A stretch of DNA of 64,000 nt from Ignavibacteria bacterium (GTDB lineage Bacteria > Bacteroidota > Ignavibacteria > Tepidaquicellales > Tepidaquicellaceae). This document shows, in pieces, positions 17,903 through 27,275 of the stretch. The stretch's first letter is position 1; each line of letters starts with the position of its first letter. The stretch covers positions 310,001-374,000 of the forward strand of contig JADJYU010000007.1 of NCBI GenBank assembly GCA_016719565.1, written 5' to 3'. The position numbers and the translations under genes were made by a program. The notes under the pieces are model-generated. The model made no database searches. It worked only from the letters and a program-made list of their open reading frames with translations, and had not been told where the DNA came from.

Positions 17903-20170
17903 ATGAAAAAAATAATATTCCTGCTTGCCTTAATGTTACTGCCTTCAGCAGTATTATACTCCGCTGATAAATTTGTATCCTTTGAGAAAAGTCCGGACAA
18001 CAAAAGCAAAGTTACTTTAATCAGTTCAGATAACAATAGAACAGTAATATCGGTTAGTATTGCTGGCTATACTTCCGGAGATAAAACATTGAACGGAAAA
18101 AATTATACAGATATTAATATTGACGGATATACATCTCTGGGAAACACAGGACAGGCATCGCTTCCCGTGCTGACAAAAATGATAAGTATCCCTAATTATA
18201 AAAATGTAAGTATTAAAATACTGAATTCTTCAAGAAAGATTTTTTCAGTAAATGAGATCATACCTTATCAGGAAATACCTTTAAGAAATTCAGACGGAAA
18301 AATTAATGAAGTAAGTTATGACGGAAGTTATTACAGATCAGACAGGAATTTTCCGGGAGAGATCGTTAGTCTTAAAGAAATAGCAGTCATGAGAGATCAC
18401 AGGATTGCAGTTATTTCTATAAATCCGGTTCAGTATAATCCCGGAAAAAATGAAATTGCAGTTTTTGATGAACTGGAATTTGAATTAATTTACGACGGCT
18501 ATTCCGGCATTAATAATGTTACCAACAGGATAACTGAAAGATCAGGAATGTTTGAGAATATTTACAGACAGGTAATTTTTAATTACAGTAATGATAATAC
18601 TTTTAATCTTCCGCCAAAGATGCTCATCATTGTACCGGATTCTTTATATAATAATATTCAGCCGTTTTACGAATGGAAAAATCAAAAAGGAATAAAGACT
18701 ACAATAACTTTAAGGTCAGAGATCAATTCAAACGGTAATCCTACTGCAACGGAAATAAAGAATTTTCTGACAGCCAGATATAACTCAGCAGACAGAACAG
18801 AATTTGTATTGCTTGTAGGTGATGCAAGAGGCAGAAATAAATTAACCTGGTTTGATGCAAACGGCGGGAAATCCGATCATCCTTATCAGTGTCTTGACGG
18901 TACGGACATACTCCCGGAAATAGTAGTAGGCAGAATTTCAGTTCAGTCTCCTGCTGAGCTTGATTCGGCTATTGCAAATTTGATCCAGTATGAAAAGCAG
19001 CCCAATGTAGTTCAGACAGACTGGTATAAAAGAGCGCTTGTGCTTCACAGCTTTGACGGAATTGATCCGATCAACGGTCAGGTAGCGCGTAGTGTTTTTT
19101 TGAATGAAGGCGGATTTACGAATGTCGATATGGCGCCCTCAGGAACCTCGCAGAGTCAGATAACAAATTATATTAACGGCGGAGTCAGCTGGATCTGGTT
19201 CATTGGTCACGGCAGCGAAACTTCCTGGGCTGATCCTGTATGGAATATGTCAAATATGGTAAATCTTAATTACGGTAAAAGACAGCCGTCAATAGTTTCT
19301 ATTGCATGCTCTAATGCAGACCTTGATTATTCCGAAACGAATGACTGTTTCGGCGAAGCATGGATTGAAAGAAGTTCTGAAAATGTTGCGTCCAATATAG
19401 CAGCATCCACTGAACTTTGCGCGTTTTATACTACCGACACGATCGGCAGGGAAATGCTTTACGCATATTTCAGACACGGTATATATGATTTCGGATCGAT
19501 GCTGAATTTCGGAAAGATTCAGGCGTATAATTATTTTAACGGGAACGGAACTGTAGTACAGACAATAAATCAGTTTATGGTGCTTGGCGATCCTTCGCAG
19601 GAATTATTCTCTGATGTTCCAAAAAATGTTACAATGATCCGCGAATACAGCGGCGGACAGCACAGATTCAATATCAAGACAGGCGCAGAAAATTATAAAG
19701 GCGCGCTTGTTGCATTGAGTCAGGAAAATGATTTAAAGGTGTCGGGTTATACAGACAGTCTGGGAAATTATTCATTCAGCTCAGCTATGATTAATATTAA
19801 TGCACCGGTGAATATTGTTATAACAGGTAAAAATCTAAATCCATATTTCACAAATATGCTCCTGACGTCTTTAATATCCGGAGAAGAAATTCCGGACAAT
19901 TATAAATTAAATCAGAATTATCCGAATCCCTTCAATCCCCGCACAGTAATTTCTTTTAACATTGGGCAAGGATTGAACATATCAGAAAATGTAATTTTAA
20001 AAGTATATGACATTCTTGGAAATGAAGTGACAACTATTGTAAACGGTAAACTGGCTCCGGGCAGTTATTCAGTAGAATGGGACGGAACAAATGTATCCAG
20101 CGGAGTTTATTTTTATAAACTGACAGCGGGTAATTTCTCTGAGGTAAAAAAGATGTCTTTGATAAAGTAA
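17903..20170 (+). CDS. Secreted C25 (gingipain-like) cysteine peptidase with T9SS type A sorting domain
   Basis: Precursor of 755 residues. Signal peptide MKKIIFLLALMLLPSAVLYS, then an N-terminal propeptide-like region to about 230. The Peptidase_C25 domain has the catalytic histidine in WFIGHGSETSW and the catalytic cysteine in SIACSNADLD. A beta domain follows, then a C-terminal sorting domain with NQNYPNPFNP and the ending SGVYFYKLTAGNFSEVKKM. Such tails send proteins through the type IX system to the surface. PorU, the T9SS sortase, is also a C25 enzyme but normally lacks its own tail, so this is more likely an exported protease. A terminator follows at 20227. Confidence 0.9.
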   Translation: MKKIIFLLALMLLPSAVLYSADKFVSFEKSPDNKSKVTLISSDNNRTVISVSIAGYTSGDKTLNGKNYTDINIDGYTSLGNTGQASLPVLTKMISIPNYKNVSIKILNSSRKIFSVNEIIPYQEIPLRNSDGKINEVSYDGSYYRSDRNFPGEIVSLKEIAVMRDHRIAVISINPVQYNPGKNEIAVFDELEFELIYDGYSGINNVTNRITERSGMFENIYRQVIFNYSNDNTFNLPPKMLIIVPDSLYNNIQPFYEWKNQKGIKTTITLRSEINSNGNPTATEIKNFLTARYNSADRTEFVLLVGDARGRNKLTWFDANGGKSDHPYQCLDGTDILPEIVVGRISVQSPAELDSAIANLIQYEKQPNVVQTDWYKRALVLHSFDGIDPINGQVARSVFLNEGGFTNVDMAPSGTSQSQITNYINGGVSWIWFIGHGSETSWADPVWNMSNMVNLNYGKRQPSIVSIACSNADLDYSETNDCFGEAWIERSSENVASNIAASTELCAFYTTDTIGREMLYAYFRHGIYDFGSMLNFGKIQAYNYFNGNGTVVQTINQFMVLGDPSQELFSDVPKNVTMIREYSGGQHRFNIKTGAENYKGALVALSQENDLKVSGYTDSLGNYSFSSAMININAPVNIVITGKNLNPYFTNMLLTSLISGEEIPDNYKLNQNYPNPFNPRTVISFNIGQGLNISENVILKVYDILGNEVTTIVNGKLAPGSYSVEWDGTNVSSGVYFYKLTAGNFSEVKKMSLIK

Positions 20171-20226
20171 ACATTGAAGTTATACGTAAGTTATTTTGTT
20201 TAAATCTTTAAAAATTAATAATGCAG

Positions 20227-20263
20227 TGCCTGTGAGTTATGATTTCTTACAGGCATTTTTTTT
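20227..20263 (+). terminator. Rho-independent terminator after the C25 peptidase
   Basis: Stem TGCCTGTGAG/CTTACAGGCA (10 bp with one G-U pair), 9-base loop, then eight T residues. Confidence 0.88.
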
Positions 20264-20343
20264 CTATTCATTAAAATACAAATTTGGTTTCCAATGTTTG
20301 TAATATATTTTAAAAAAAAGTTACTGCAGAACACAAAACTACA

Positions 20344-20374
20344 TTTGAACTAAATTTGATAATCCTTATATTTG
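20344..20374 (+). promoter_or_regulatory. Bacteroidota-type promoter for atpDC
   Basis: TTTG at 20344-20347, 19-base spacer, TATATTTG at 20367-20374. This fits the TTTG/TAnnTTTG consensus of the primary sigma factor in Bacteroidota. A start near 20381 would leave a leader of about 28 bases before atpD. Confidence 0.72.
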
Positions 20375-20408
20375 TAAAATAGCCAACAAATTTTTAATTC
20401 AACATTTA

Positions 20409-21827
20409 ATGTCAAATAATACAAATAACAAGGGAAAGATATTACAAATAATCGGACCCGTGCTGGATATTGATTTTAGCGGAGGTTCCTTGCCTGCGAT
20501 CAATAATGCGATTGAGATCAAAAGAAAAAATGTAGAAGGTAATGAGGAAATTCTGATAACTGAAGTTCAGCAGCATCTTGGTGAATCAAGAGTCAGAACT
20601 GTAGCTATGGATTCCACAGACGGACTGGTAAGAGGAATGGAAGCTGAAGATACAGGCGCTCCTATTTCGATTCCGGTTGGTGATGAAGTTCTGGGAAGAC
20701 TTATTAATGTAACAGGCGGAACTATTGACGGTAAAGGACCAATCAACACAACTTTAAAATATCCTATACATAGACCTGCGCCAAAATTCAGTGAATTATC
20801 GACTAAGAAGGAAATGTTTGAGACCGGTATAAAGGTTATCGATCTTCTTGAACCTTATACAAAAGGCGGTAAGACGGGTTTATTCGGCGGAGCGGGTGTA
20901 GGAAAAACGGTTATTATTCAGGAGCTTATACACAATATCGCAAAGCATCACGGAGGATATTCAGTATTTGCAGGAGTAGGTGAGAGAACAAGAGAAGGAA
21001 ATGACCTTTATCTTGAGATGACAGAATCAGGAGTTTTAAAAAATACAGCGCTTGTATTCGGACAGATGAACGAACCTCCCGGAGCAAGACAGAGAGTAGC
21101 ATTGACAGGACTTGCAATATCAGAATATTTCAGAGATCAGGGAAAAGACGTTTTATTATTTGTAGACAATATTTTCAGATTTACACAGGCAGGTTCTGAA
21201 GTATCTGCTCTGCTCGGCAGGATGCCTTCAGCAGTAGGATATCAGCCGACTTTGGCATCAGAGATGGGCGCTTTACAGGAAAGAATTACTTCTACGAAGA
21301 CGGGTTCCATCACATCAATTCAGGCGATCTATGTACCTGCTGATGATTATACGGATCCGGCTCCGGCTACAACTTTTGCGCACTTAGACGCTACGACTGA
21401 GCTTTCGAGAAAAATTTCAGAGCTTGGTATTTATCCTGCTGTGGATCCGCTTTCTTCCACTTCAAGAATTCTTGACCCGCTTATTGTAGGTGATGATCAC
21501 TATGATACAGCTCAGGGAGTTAAAAAAATATTGCAGACATATAAAGATCTGCAGGACATTATAAATATTCTTGGTATTGATGAATTATCAGATGAAGATA
21601 AACTTAATGTAGCGAGAGCAAGAAAGATTCAGAAGTTTCTTTCGCAGCCGTTCTTCGTTGCAGAACAGTTCACAAACCTTCCCGGAAAATATGTTAAGCT
21701 TGAAGATACTATAAAAGGATTTAAAGGAATTATTAACGGTGAATACGATGACCTTCCGGAGAATGCATTTTATCTGGTCGGTACAATAGAAGAAGCAGTT
21801 GAGAAAGCGAAAAAACTTTCAGAGTAA
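20409..21827 (+). CDS. atpD: F1F0 ATP synthase subunit beta
   Basis: Catalytic beta subunit of the F1 sector, 472 residues. Walker A is GGAGVGKT, Walker B region LLFVDNIFRFTQAGSEVSALLGRMPSAVGYQ, and the glutamate of GERTREGND is present. It is followed by atpC, and no other ATP synthase gene lies nearby, so the complex is encoded at more than one locus, as is common in the Chlorobi/Ignavibacteria group. It has its own promoter. Confidence 0.98.
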   Translation: MSNNTNNKGKILQIIGPVLDIDFSGGSLPAINNAIEIKRKNVEGNEEILITEVQQHLGESRVRTVAMDSTDGLVRGMEAEDTGAPISIPVGDEVLGRLINVTGGTIDGKGPINTTLKYPIHRPAPKFSELSTKKEMFETGIKVIDLLEPYTKGGKTGLFGGAGVGKTVIIQELIHNIAKHHGGYSVFAGVGERTREGNDLYLEMTESGVLKNTALVFGQMNEPPGARQRVALTGLAISEYFRDQGKDVLLFVDNIFRFTQAGSEVSALLGRMPSAVGYQPTLASEMGALQERITSTKTGSITSIQAIYVPADDYTDPAPATTFAHLDATTELSRKISELGIYPAVDPLSSTSRILDPLIVGDDHYDTAQGVKKILQTYKDLQDIINILGIDELSDEDKLNVARARKIQKFLSQPFFVAEQFTNLPGKYVKLEDTIKGFKGIINGEYDDLPENAFYLVGTIEEAVEKAKKLSE

Positions 21828-21870
21828 AATCTGTTAGTAAAAATTAATAAGTAAAATTTTAATATAGAAA

Positions 21871-22284
21871 TTGGATCAGACTTTATATCTTGAAATAGTC
21901 AGCCCGGTAAAGATGGTTTACAATGCTGAGATCGATTCGGTTACAATACCCGGTACAAACGGAAGTTTTCAGGTGCTTAAAAATCATGCGCCTTTAATTT
22001 CAACATTTACTCTGGGTAAGATCAGGATCAGGAAAGGACAGGATACAATAGTTTATTCTACAAGCGGCGGTGTATTTGAAGTTAAAAATAATAAAGCGGT
22101 AGTACTGGCAGAATCAATAGAATCAGTTGAAGAAATAGATCTCGAAAGAGCTAAACTGGCAAAGATAAGAGCTGAACAAATTCTGGAATTGTCAGAGACA
22201 AGTGAAGTTGAATTAAAAGAAGCTAAAGAAGCTTTACAGAGAGCGATCAACAGATTAAAGATAGCAGAAAAAGGTAATAAATAA
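21871..22284 (+). CDS. atpC: F1F0 ATP synthase subunit epsilon
   Basis: 137-residue epsilon subunit, part of the rotor stalk and inhibitor of ATP hydrolysis. N-terminal beta sandwich (LEIVSPVKMVYNAEIDSVTIPG) and C-terminal helical hairpin. The start is TTG at 21871, 43 bases after atpD; family alignment supports it and no ATG fits. Confidence 0.95.
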   Translation: MDQTLYLEIVSPVKMVYNAEIDSVTIPGTNGSFQVLKNHAPLISTFTLGKIRIRKGQDTIVYSTSGGVFEVKNNKAVVLAESIESVEEIDLERAKLAKIRAEQILELSETSEVELKEAKEALQRAINRLKIAEKGNK

Positions 22285-22295
22285 ATATATTCGTA

Positions 22296-22367
22296 GGGAC
22301 CGTAGCTCAGTGGTAGAGCATCTGCCTTTTAAGTAGAGGGTCGGTGGTTCGAAACCACCCGGTCTCA
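22296..22367 (+). tRNA. tRNA-Lys (anticodon TTT)
   Basis: Complete cloverleaf. Acceptor stem GGGACCG/CGGTCTC with one G-U pair, D arm GCTC/GAGC, anticodon stem TCTGC/GTAGA with loop CTTTTAA (anticodon TTT at 22328-22330), T arm GGTGG/CCACC with loop TTCGAAA, discriminator A. CCA is not encoded. It starts 12 bases after atpC. Confidence 0.96.
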
Positions 22368-22373
22368 CAAAAA

Positions 22374-22410
22374 TAAACCGCAGTTGTTAATTCAACTGCG
22401 GTTTTTTTTT
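22374..22410 (+). terminator. Rho-independent terminator after tRNA-Lys
   Basis: Stem ACCGCAGTTG/CAACTGCGGT (22377-22386 and 22393-22402), extended by A-T pairs, 6-base loop, followed by nine T. It ends the atpD-atpC-tRNA unit. Confidence 0.92.
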
Positions 22411-22526
22411 TATATGTAAATAATGTTTATAATTAATTTGGTATTTACTGCTACGGAAATTCGAACAACATAATATACTTTATATTAAAATCAGAATATT
22501 TAACTTAGGAAAAAAGGTAAAGCATT

Positions 22527-23471
22527 ATGAAAAGTCTATATTTATTTATTCTCGCAGTATTTTTAGTTTTAATTTCCTCTTCAGACTCCCGTTCTCAGGA
22601 TCAGACATTTAATCTCGGAGCCATTAATATAGAGTATTCTGATACACTTGGCGGAACAAATAATCAGTTATTTTTTGATATAGTTTTGCAGCATACAAAC
22701 TACGGATTTTCTTTCCCTTTTGAATATTCCATCGGACAGTATTTTCTTGAATTCAATCCCAATATAGCAAACGGCGGAACGCTTTCTTACAAAATTGTAG
22801 ATTCTGATATCCCTTTTATATATCAACCCCGTAATCCCAATGTTCTCGGTAATTTATTGAGACTGGCGGGTAATAGTATTACAAACCCGGGATATTTTAT
22901 CAGCAGTATATCACCCGGAACGCGAATTGTGAGAATGAGACTTACTACATCAGCTTCTTCTTTTGCAGAAGAACCTATAGACCTGAGATGGAAAATTACG
23001 GGAACCGTTAGAACAAAAATTGGTATCCGTAATATTATAAATATTGAAATTTCCGACAATGGGACTTACTATACAGACAGTTTAGTAAATTATGTAAATT
23101 TACTTTATCCGGTTGAGAAATCAATTGTCCCGGCTTCTTCTGTGAATTTTATCTGGAATAAAGTTAATACTGCAGCAAGATATACTCTGCTTGTATCTGC
23201 TGATTCAAATATGAATTCAATTTTGTATAATGATTCTCTGATAACAGATACTGTTAAAAATGTTTCAGGATTAATACTCGGTAACAGGTTTTTCTGGAGA
23301 ATTGCTGTTCATGAAACTTCAGGAAATACTTATTATTCAAAGGTAAAGGATTTTTACACAAAACATCTGACTGTTTATCCTCCGGATAATTCATCAGAAC
23401 TACCACAGTCAATTACATTTAACTGGAACAGACCCGGTATCAATATATCTCATTACTTACTGAATATTTAG
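22527..23471 (+). CDS. Secreted fibronectin-III-like repeat protein, N-terminal part (interrupted by TAG)
   Basis: Signal peptide MKSLYLFILAVFLVLISSSDSRS, a beta-rich N-terminal domain to about residue 185, then the first fibronectin-III-like module (about 190-283) and the start of a second. The frame closes with TAG at 23469-23471 in mid-module and continues open in the same frame to a T9SS sorting domain at 25037. Aligned on RYTLLVS, RYFLKIS and RYKLILS of the sister modules, the TAG sits where three of the other four modules have serine (the fourth has alanine). Confidence 0.85.
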   Translation: MKSLYLFILAVFLVLISSSDSRSQDQTFNLGAINIEYSDTLGGTNNQLFFDIVLQHTNYGFSFPFEYSIGQYFLEFNPNIANGGTLSYKIVDSDIPFIYQPRNPNVLGNLLRLAGNSITNPGYFISSISPGTRIVRMRLTTSASSFAEEPIDLRWKITGTVRTKIGIRNIINIEISDNGTYYTDSLVNYVNLLYPVEKSIVPASSVNFIWNKVNTAARYTLLVSADSNMNSILYNDSLITDTVKNVSGLILGNRFFWRIAVHETSGNTYYSKVKDFYTKHLTVYPPDNSSELPQSITFNWNRPGINISHYLLNI

Positions 23472-25037
23472 AAGGATTCTTTATTTAATGAATCAGCGTA
23501 TCTTGATACTTTAATTACGGATACATCCGTATTTCTCAAAGGATTTGAATATAATTCAAAATATTTCTGGAAGGTATATGCGGTTTATAATGACAGTTCA
23601 ATTGATTTTTCAAATATCAAGAGTTTTAAAACAAGGACTGTAATTGTAAATCTGGGCTATCCTTTAAACAATGCTGTTAATCAGTCTAACACAATTAATT
23701 TCAACTGGCAGTCACCTGTAGTTAATGCAGAGAGATATTTTTTAAAAATTTCAGATGACTCACTTCAGAATAATTTAATTTATTATGATTCCGTAGATAA
23801 TATAACCAATAAAACTGTCGGTCCGCTTGAATTAAATAAAAAGTTTTACTGGTCGGTATCGTTCCGGGATTCATTTGATTATGAAGTTAGATCGCAAATA
23901 AGAAATTTCAAAACGGGAATGCTTATTGTAAATTTAATTACACCAATAAATAATGCAATAGTTGTTCCTTTAAATACATATCTTATATGGAAAAAACCTG
24001 TTATAAATGCAACAAGATATAAATTAATTCTTTCAAGAGATTCTTTACAAAATGATATTGTACTGAATGACTCTGCAATAACCGATACTCTCAGATACAT
24101 CAGCGGACTTGAATATGAAACTTTTTATTACTGGAGTGTAACAGCTTACGATACTCTTGGTAATGTAAAAACATCAGATGTATGGAAATTCCTGTCAACA
24201 TCTTTTCTTATAAATCCGCCTTTCGCATCACGTATTTATAATAATTCTGTCAACTTTGTCTGGCATAAAATGGCCGGTGCAGTTTCCTACAAACTTGAAG
24301 TAGCCGAGGATTATGAATTTACAAGAAAAGTTTTTGTAGATTCTGCAATCACAGATACTGTAAGATTAGTAGATCCTCTGCCATACTCTTTTTCATATTA
24401 CTGGAAAGTTTCTCTGAAAGATATCAACGGTTATTTCCGGACTTCACAGGTCTGGATTTTTTCCAGGGACTTTCCGGTGCCGGTAGAACTATCAGGGTTT
24501 GTATCGGAAGTAAATCAGAATAATGTCAAACTGAACTGGACAACTGCATCGGAGACTAATAATTCAGGATTTGATATAGAAAGGTCAGATAACGGAATAT
24601 GGTTAAAAATAGGCAGTGTATCCGGAAACGGAAACTCTAATGTTGAAAATAATTATTCTTACACAGACAAAAACCTGAATACCGGGATCTATAATTACAG
24701 ATTGAAGCAGCTGGACTTCAATGGTAACTTCGAATACTATGATCTGGAAAATGAAGTTAACATAGGAATACCATTGAAGTATGAGCTATCACAAAATTAT
24801 CCAAATCCGTTTAATCCGTCTACAAAAATCAATTTTAACTTACCTGCTGACGTTCATGTCAGCCTGAAGATCTTTGATATGACGGGCAGGGAAATTAAGA
24901 CACTTGTAAATGAAGTCAAGACAGCCGGGTATCACTCAGTTTTATTCAGCGGTAATGATATTTCCAGCGGCGTTTACTTTTACATACTAAAAACTAATAA
25001 CTTTAAAGCCGGCAGGAAAATGCTTCTAATTAAGTAA
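23472..25037 (+). CDS. Fibronectin-III-like repeat protein, C-terminal part with T9SS sorting domain
   Basis: Continuation of the preceding gene in the same frame after the TAG; the first internal ATG is at 23919, far into the third module. It holds the rest of module two and modules three to five, each with the pattern RYxLxxSxDS ... ITDT ... YYW/YFW. A domain with LNWTTASETNNSGFDIER, common in T9SS proteins, follows, then the sorting domain SQNYPNPFNPSTKINFNLP with SSGVYFYILKTNNFKAGRKM. Probably a surface protein or adhesin; no enzyme motif is visible. Confidence 0.85.
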   Translation, partial: KDSLFNESAYLDTLITDTSVFLKGFEYNSKYFWKVYAVYNDSSIDFSNIKSFKTRTVIVNLGYPLNNAVNQSNTINFNWQSPVVNAERYFLKISDDSLQNNLIYYDSVDNITNKTVGPLELNKKFYWSVSFRDSFDYEVRSQIRNFKTGMLIVNLITPINNAIVVPLNTYLIWKKPVINATRYKLILSRDSLQNDIVLNDSAITDTLRYISGLEYETFYYWSVTAYDTLGNVKTSDVWKFLSTSFLINPPFASRIYNNSVNFVWHKMAGAVSYKLEVAEDYEFTRKVFVDSAITDTVRLVDPLPYSFSYYWKVSLKDINGYFRTSQVWIFSRDFPVPVELSGFVSEVNQNNVKLNWTTASETNNSGFDIERSDNGIWLKIGSVSGNGNSNVENNYSYTDKNLNTGIYNYRLKQLDFNGNFEYYDLENEVNIGIPLKYELSQNYPNPFNPSTKINFNLPADVHVSLKIFDMTGREIKTLVNEVKTAGYHSVLFSGNDISSGVYFYILKTNNFKAGRKMLLIK

Positions 25038-25243
25038 GGTGATATAAAATCCTGATAATTATTATTAAAAATTTTTATTAGATTAAATAAATCAAATTTC
25101 TTCGTTTAACGGGTTTGAAATTATAAAAATGAAACCGCAGATATAGGCATATGTGGTATAATAAGTGGTATTCTATTATTTAATTCCTTGTTACTTCCTG
25201 CCTATTTAAGTAATTTTACAGTTTTAAAATTCAAATAAGCTAA

Positions 25244-26527
25244 TTGGATATAAAGTTAAACGATAAGGAAAATTCGCGTAAAGAACTTGAAGCTACTCTT
25301 ACCTATGAAGAACTCACTCCATATTTCGATAAAGCTGTAGAAAATTACAGAAAAAAAGTTTCTATTCCCGGATTCAGGAAGGGCAAAGCTCCTTTGAATA
25401 TGATCAGGAAACTCTATGGTGAAGGTATAGAATATTCCGCAATTGAAGATATTGCCGGAGAAGTTTTTTTTAAATATATCACGGATAATAAACTGGATGT
25501 AATAAGTAAAGGCGCTATTACTGATATAGATTATAAGCCAAAGGAAAAACTCGATTTTAAAGTTGAGTTTGATGTAATGCCTGATGTAAAGATCGACAAG
25601 TATAAAGGTCTGAAACTTAAAAAGCAGACCAATAAAATTGATGACTCTCTTGTAGATGATGAAATTAATTATCATAAATTCAAAGGCGCAACACATGAAC
25701 TGGACGGAGTAGCGTCAGATGATGATTATATGATCACAATCGATCTGCAGAATCTTGATGAAAGCGGTAATATTCTTATCGGACAGTCTCAAAAAGATCT
25801 GAAGGTATATCTTGGAAATCCGGAAATATACCCTGAGTTCAAAGAAGGTATGAAAGGCATTAAAGAAGGTGAAACAAGAATTATTGATTCTAAAAATGCT
25901 GAAGGTGAACCCAAGAAAGTACAGATCAGCTGTACAAAAGTAGAAAAGATCATTTACCCTGAAATGAACACTGAATTTTTTAAATCTGTAACGGGAAAAG
26001 ATGATCTAACTACCGAAGAAGAGTTCCGGTCAGAAATTAAGAATGAACTTCAGAAAATTTATGACGGAATATCCGAAAGACAATTGAAGTCAGATGTTGT
26101 AAATGAGATGATCAAGGAAAATGATGTACCTGCTCCTGAAAGATATATTGAAGTCATACTTGATTCTATGGTAGAAGATTACAAAAGCCGTTATAAAGGA
26201 AAAAAAATTCCTGCAGATTTTATTGAAACTGAATTCAGAAATGAAAAAAGAGTCGATGCTATTCTTCAGGCAAAATGGTTTCTTATCAGGGATAAAATTA
26301 TTGAAATGGAAAAGATTGAAGCTGATGAGGAAAGCTACAGGAAAATTGCTGAGGAATTTTCGGGAAGATTTAATATTCCCGCAGATAAGCTTATAGAAGC
26401 TTATAAAGGAAATGAAGATATAAAAATGAGAATCCTTAATGATAAAGTTCTGGATATTATAATCAACAACGCTGAACTGGAAGAAATTTTAGAGTTAAGA
26501 ACTAAGGAAGATTCCGGAAAAGGTTAA
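25244..26527 (+). CDS. tig: Trigger factor (ribosome-associated chaperone)
   Basis: 427 residues. The N-terminal ribosome-binding domain has the signature PGFRKGKAPLNM (ribosome contact), then a PPIase-like FKBP domain (about 155-235) and the helical C-terminal substrate cradle. The start is TTG at 25244; no ATG precedes the conserved beginning. clpP follows after 27 bases, the usual chaperone-protease pairing. Confidence 0.95.
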   Translation: MDIKLNDKENSRKELEATLTYEELTPYFDKAVENYRKKVSIPGFRKGKAPLNMIRKLYGEGIEYSAIEDIAGEVFFKYITDNKLDVISKGAITDIDYKPKEKLDFKVEFDVMPDVKIDKYKGLKLKKQTNKIDDSLVDDEINYHKFKGATHELDGVASDDDYMITIDLQNLDESGNILIGQSQKDLKVYLGNPEIYPEFKEGMKGIKEGETRIIDSKNAEGEPKKVQISCTKVEKIIYPEMNTEFFKSVTGKDDLTTEEEFRSEIKNELQKIYDGISERQLKSDVVNEMIKENDVPAPERYIEVILDSMVEDYKSRYKGKKIPADFIETEFRNEKRVDAILQAKWFLIRDKIIEMEKIEADEESYRKIAEEFSGRFNIPADKLIEAYKGNEDIKMRILNDKVLDIIINNAELEEILELRTKEDSGKG

Positions 26528-26554
26528 TTTAACATTTTAAATTTTAAAAACTTT

Positions 26555-27223
26555 ATGAACTACAAAGATATAATAAAGAAAAACGAAAGACTGCTTCATC
26601 ACAATCTTAACCAGATCAATGATCAGCTTGTACCTATAGTAGTAGAGCAAACTTCCAGAGGTGAAAGATCTTATGACATTTATTCAAGGCTACTCAGAGA
26701 AAGAATAATTTTTCTGGGAACAGCGATATATGATGAGATAGCTTCCCTGATAATTGCTCAGCTTCTTTTTCTTGAATCTGAAGATCCGGATAAAGATATA
26801 ATGATCTACATAAATTCTCCCGGCGGCAGTGTTACTGCTGGTCTGGGCATTTATGATACCATTCAATATATTAAACCTGATGTAACTACTATGTGTGTAG
26901 GAATGGCGGCATCAATGGGACAGTTACTGCTGACAGGCGGAGCTGCCGGAAAAAGAATAGCCCTTCCGCATTCTAAAATTCTTATGCATCAGCCATGGAC
27001 AGGCGGTCTTCAGGGACAGACAACAGATATTCTTATTCATGCAAGAGATATGGAAAAAACAAGAGAAACTTTGTTTAAAATAATTGCAAAACATTCCGGG
27101 CAGCCTATTGAAAAGGTTATGGAAGATGCCGAGAGAGATAATATTATGTCAGCTGAAGAAGCGAAAAAGTACGGTCTTATCGACGACATACTGTTTAAAA
27201 GAGAAGCTATAGAAAAAAAATAG
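26555..27223 (+). CDS. clpP: ATP-dependent Clp protease proteolytic subunit
   Basis: 222 residues. Catalytic serine in GMAASMGQ, catalytic histidine in KILMHQPW and an aspartate in the RDNIMSAEEA region complete the triad. The N-terminal extension of about 25 residues is longer than in E. coli, as in many FCB bacteria. It is the only intact gene here that ends with TAG. clpX does not follow; the next gene is an unrelated membrane protein. Confidence 0.97.
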   Translation: MNYKDIIKKNERLLHHNLNQINDQLVPIVVEQTSRGERSYDIYSRLLRERIIFLGTAIYDEIASLIIAQLLFLESEDPDKDIMIYINSPGGSVTAGLGIYDTIQYIKPDVTTMCVGMAASMGQLLLTGGAAGKRIALPHSKILMHQPWTGGLQGQTTDILIHARDMEKTRETLFKIIAKHSGQPIEKVMEDAERDNIMSAEEAKKYGLIDDILFKREAIEKK

Positions 27224-27275
27224 ATCCTGTTTCCAAATCTTAGAATTTTATACTTACAAATAATTAAATCATCAG

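Noticed and set aside
16164..27223. Full reassignment of TAG to an amino acid
   Set aside because: clpP ends with TAG at the expected family length; readthrough would add about 20 unrelated residues and overlap the next gene.
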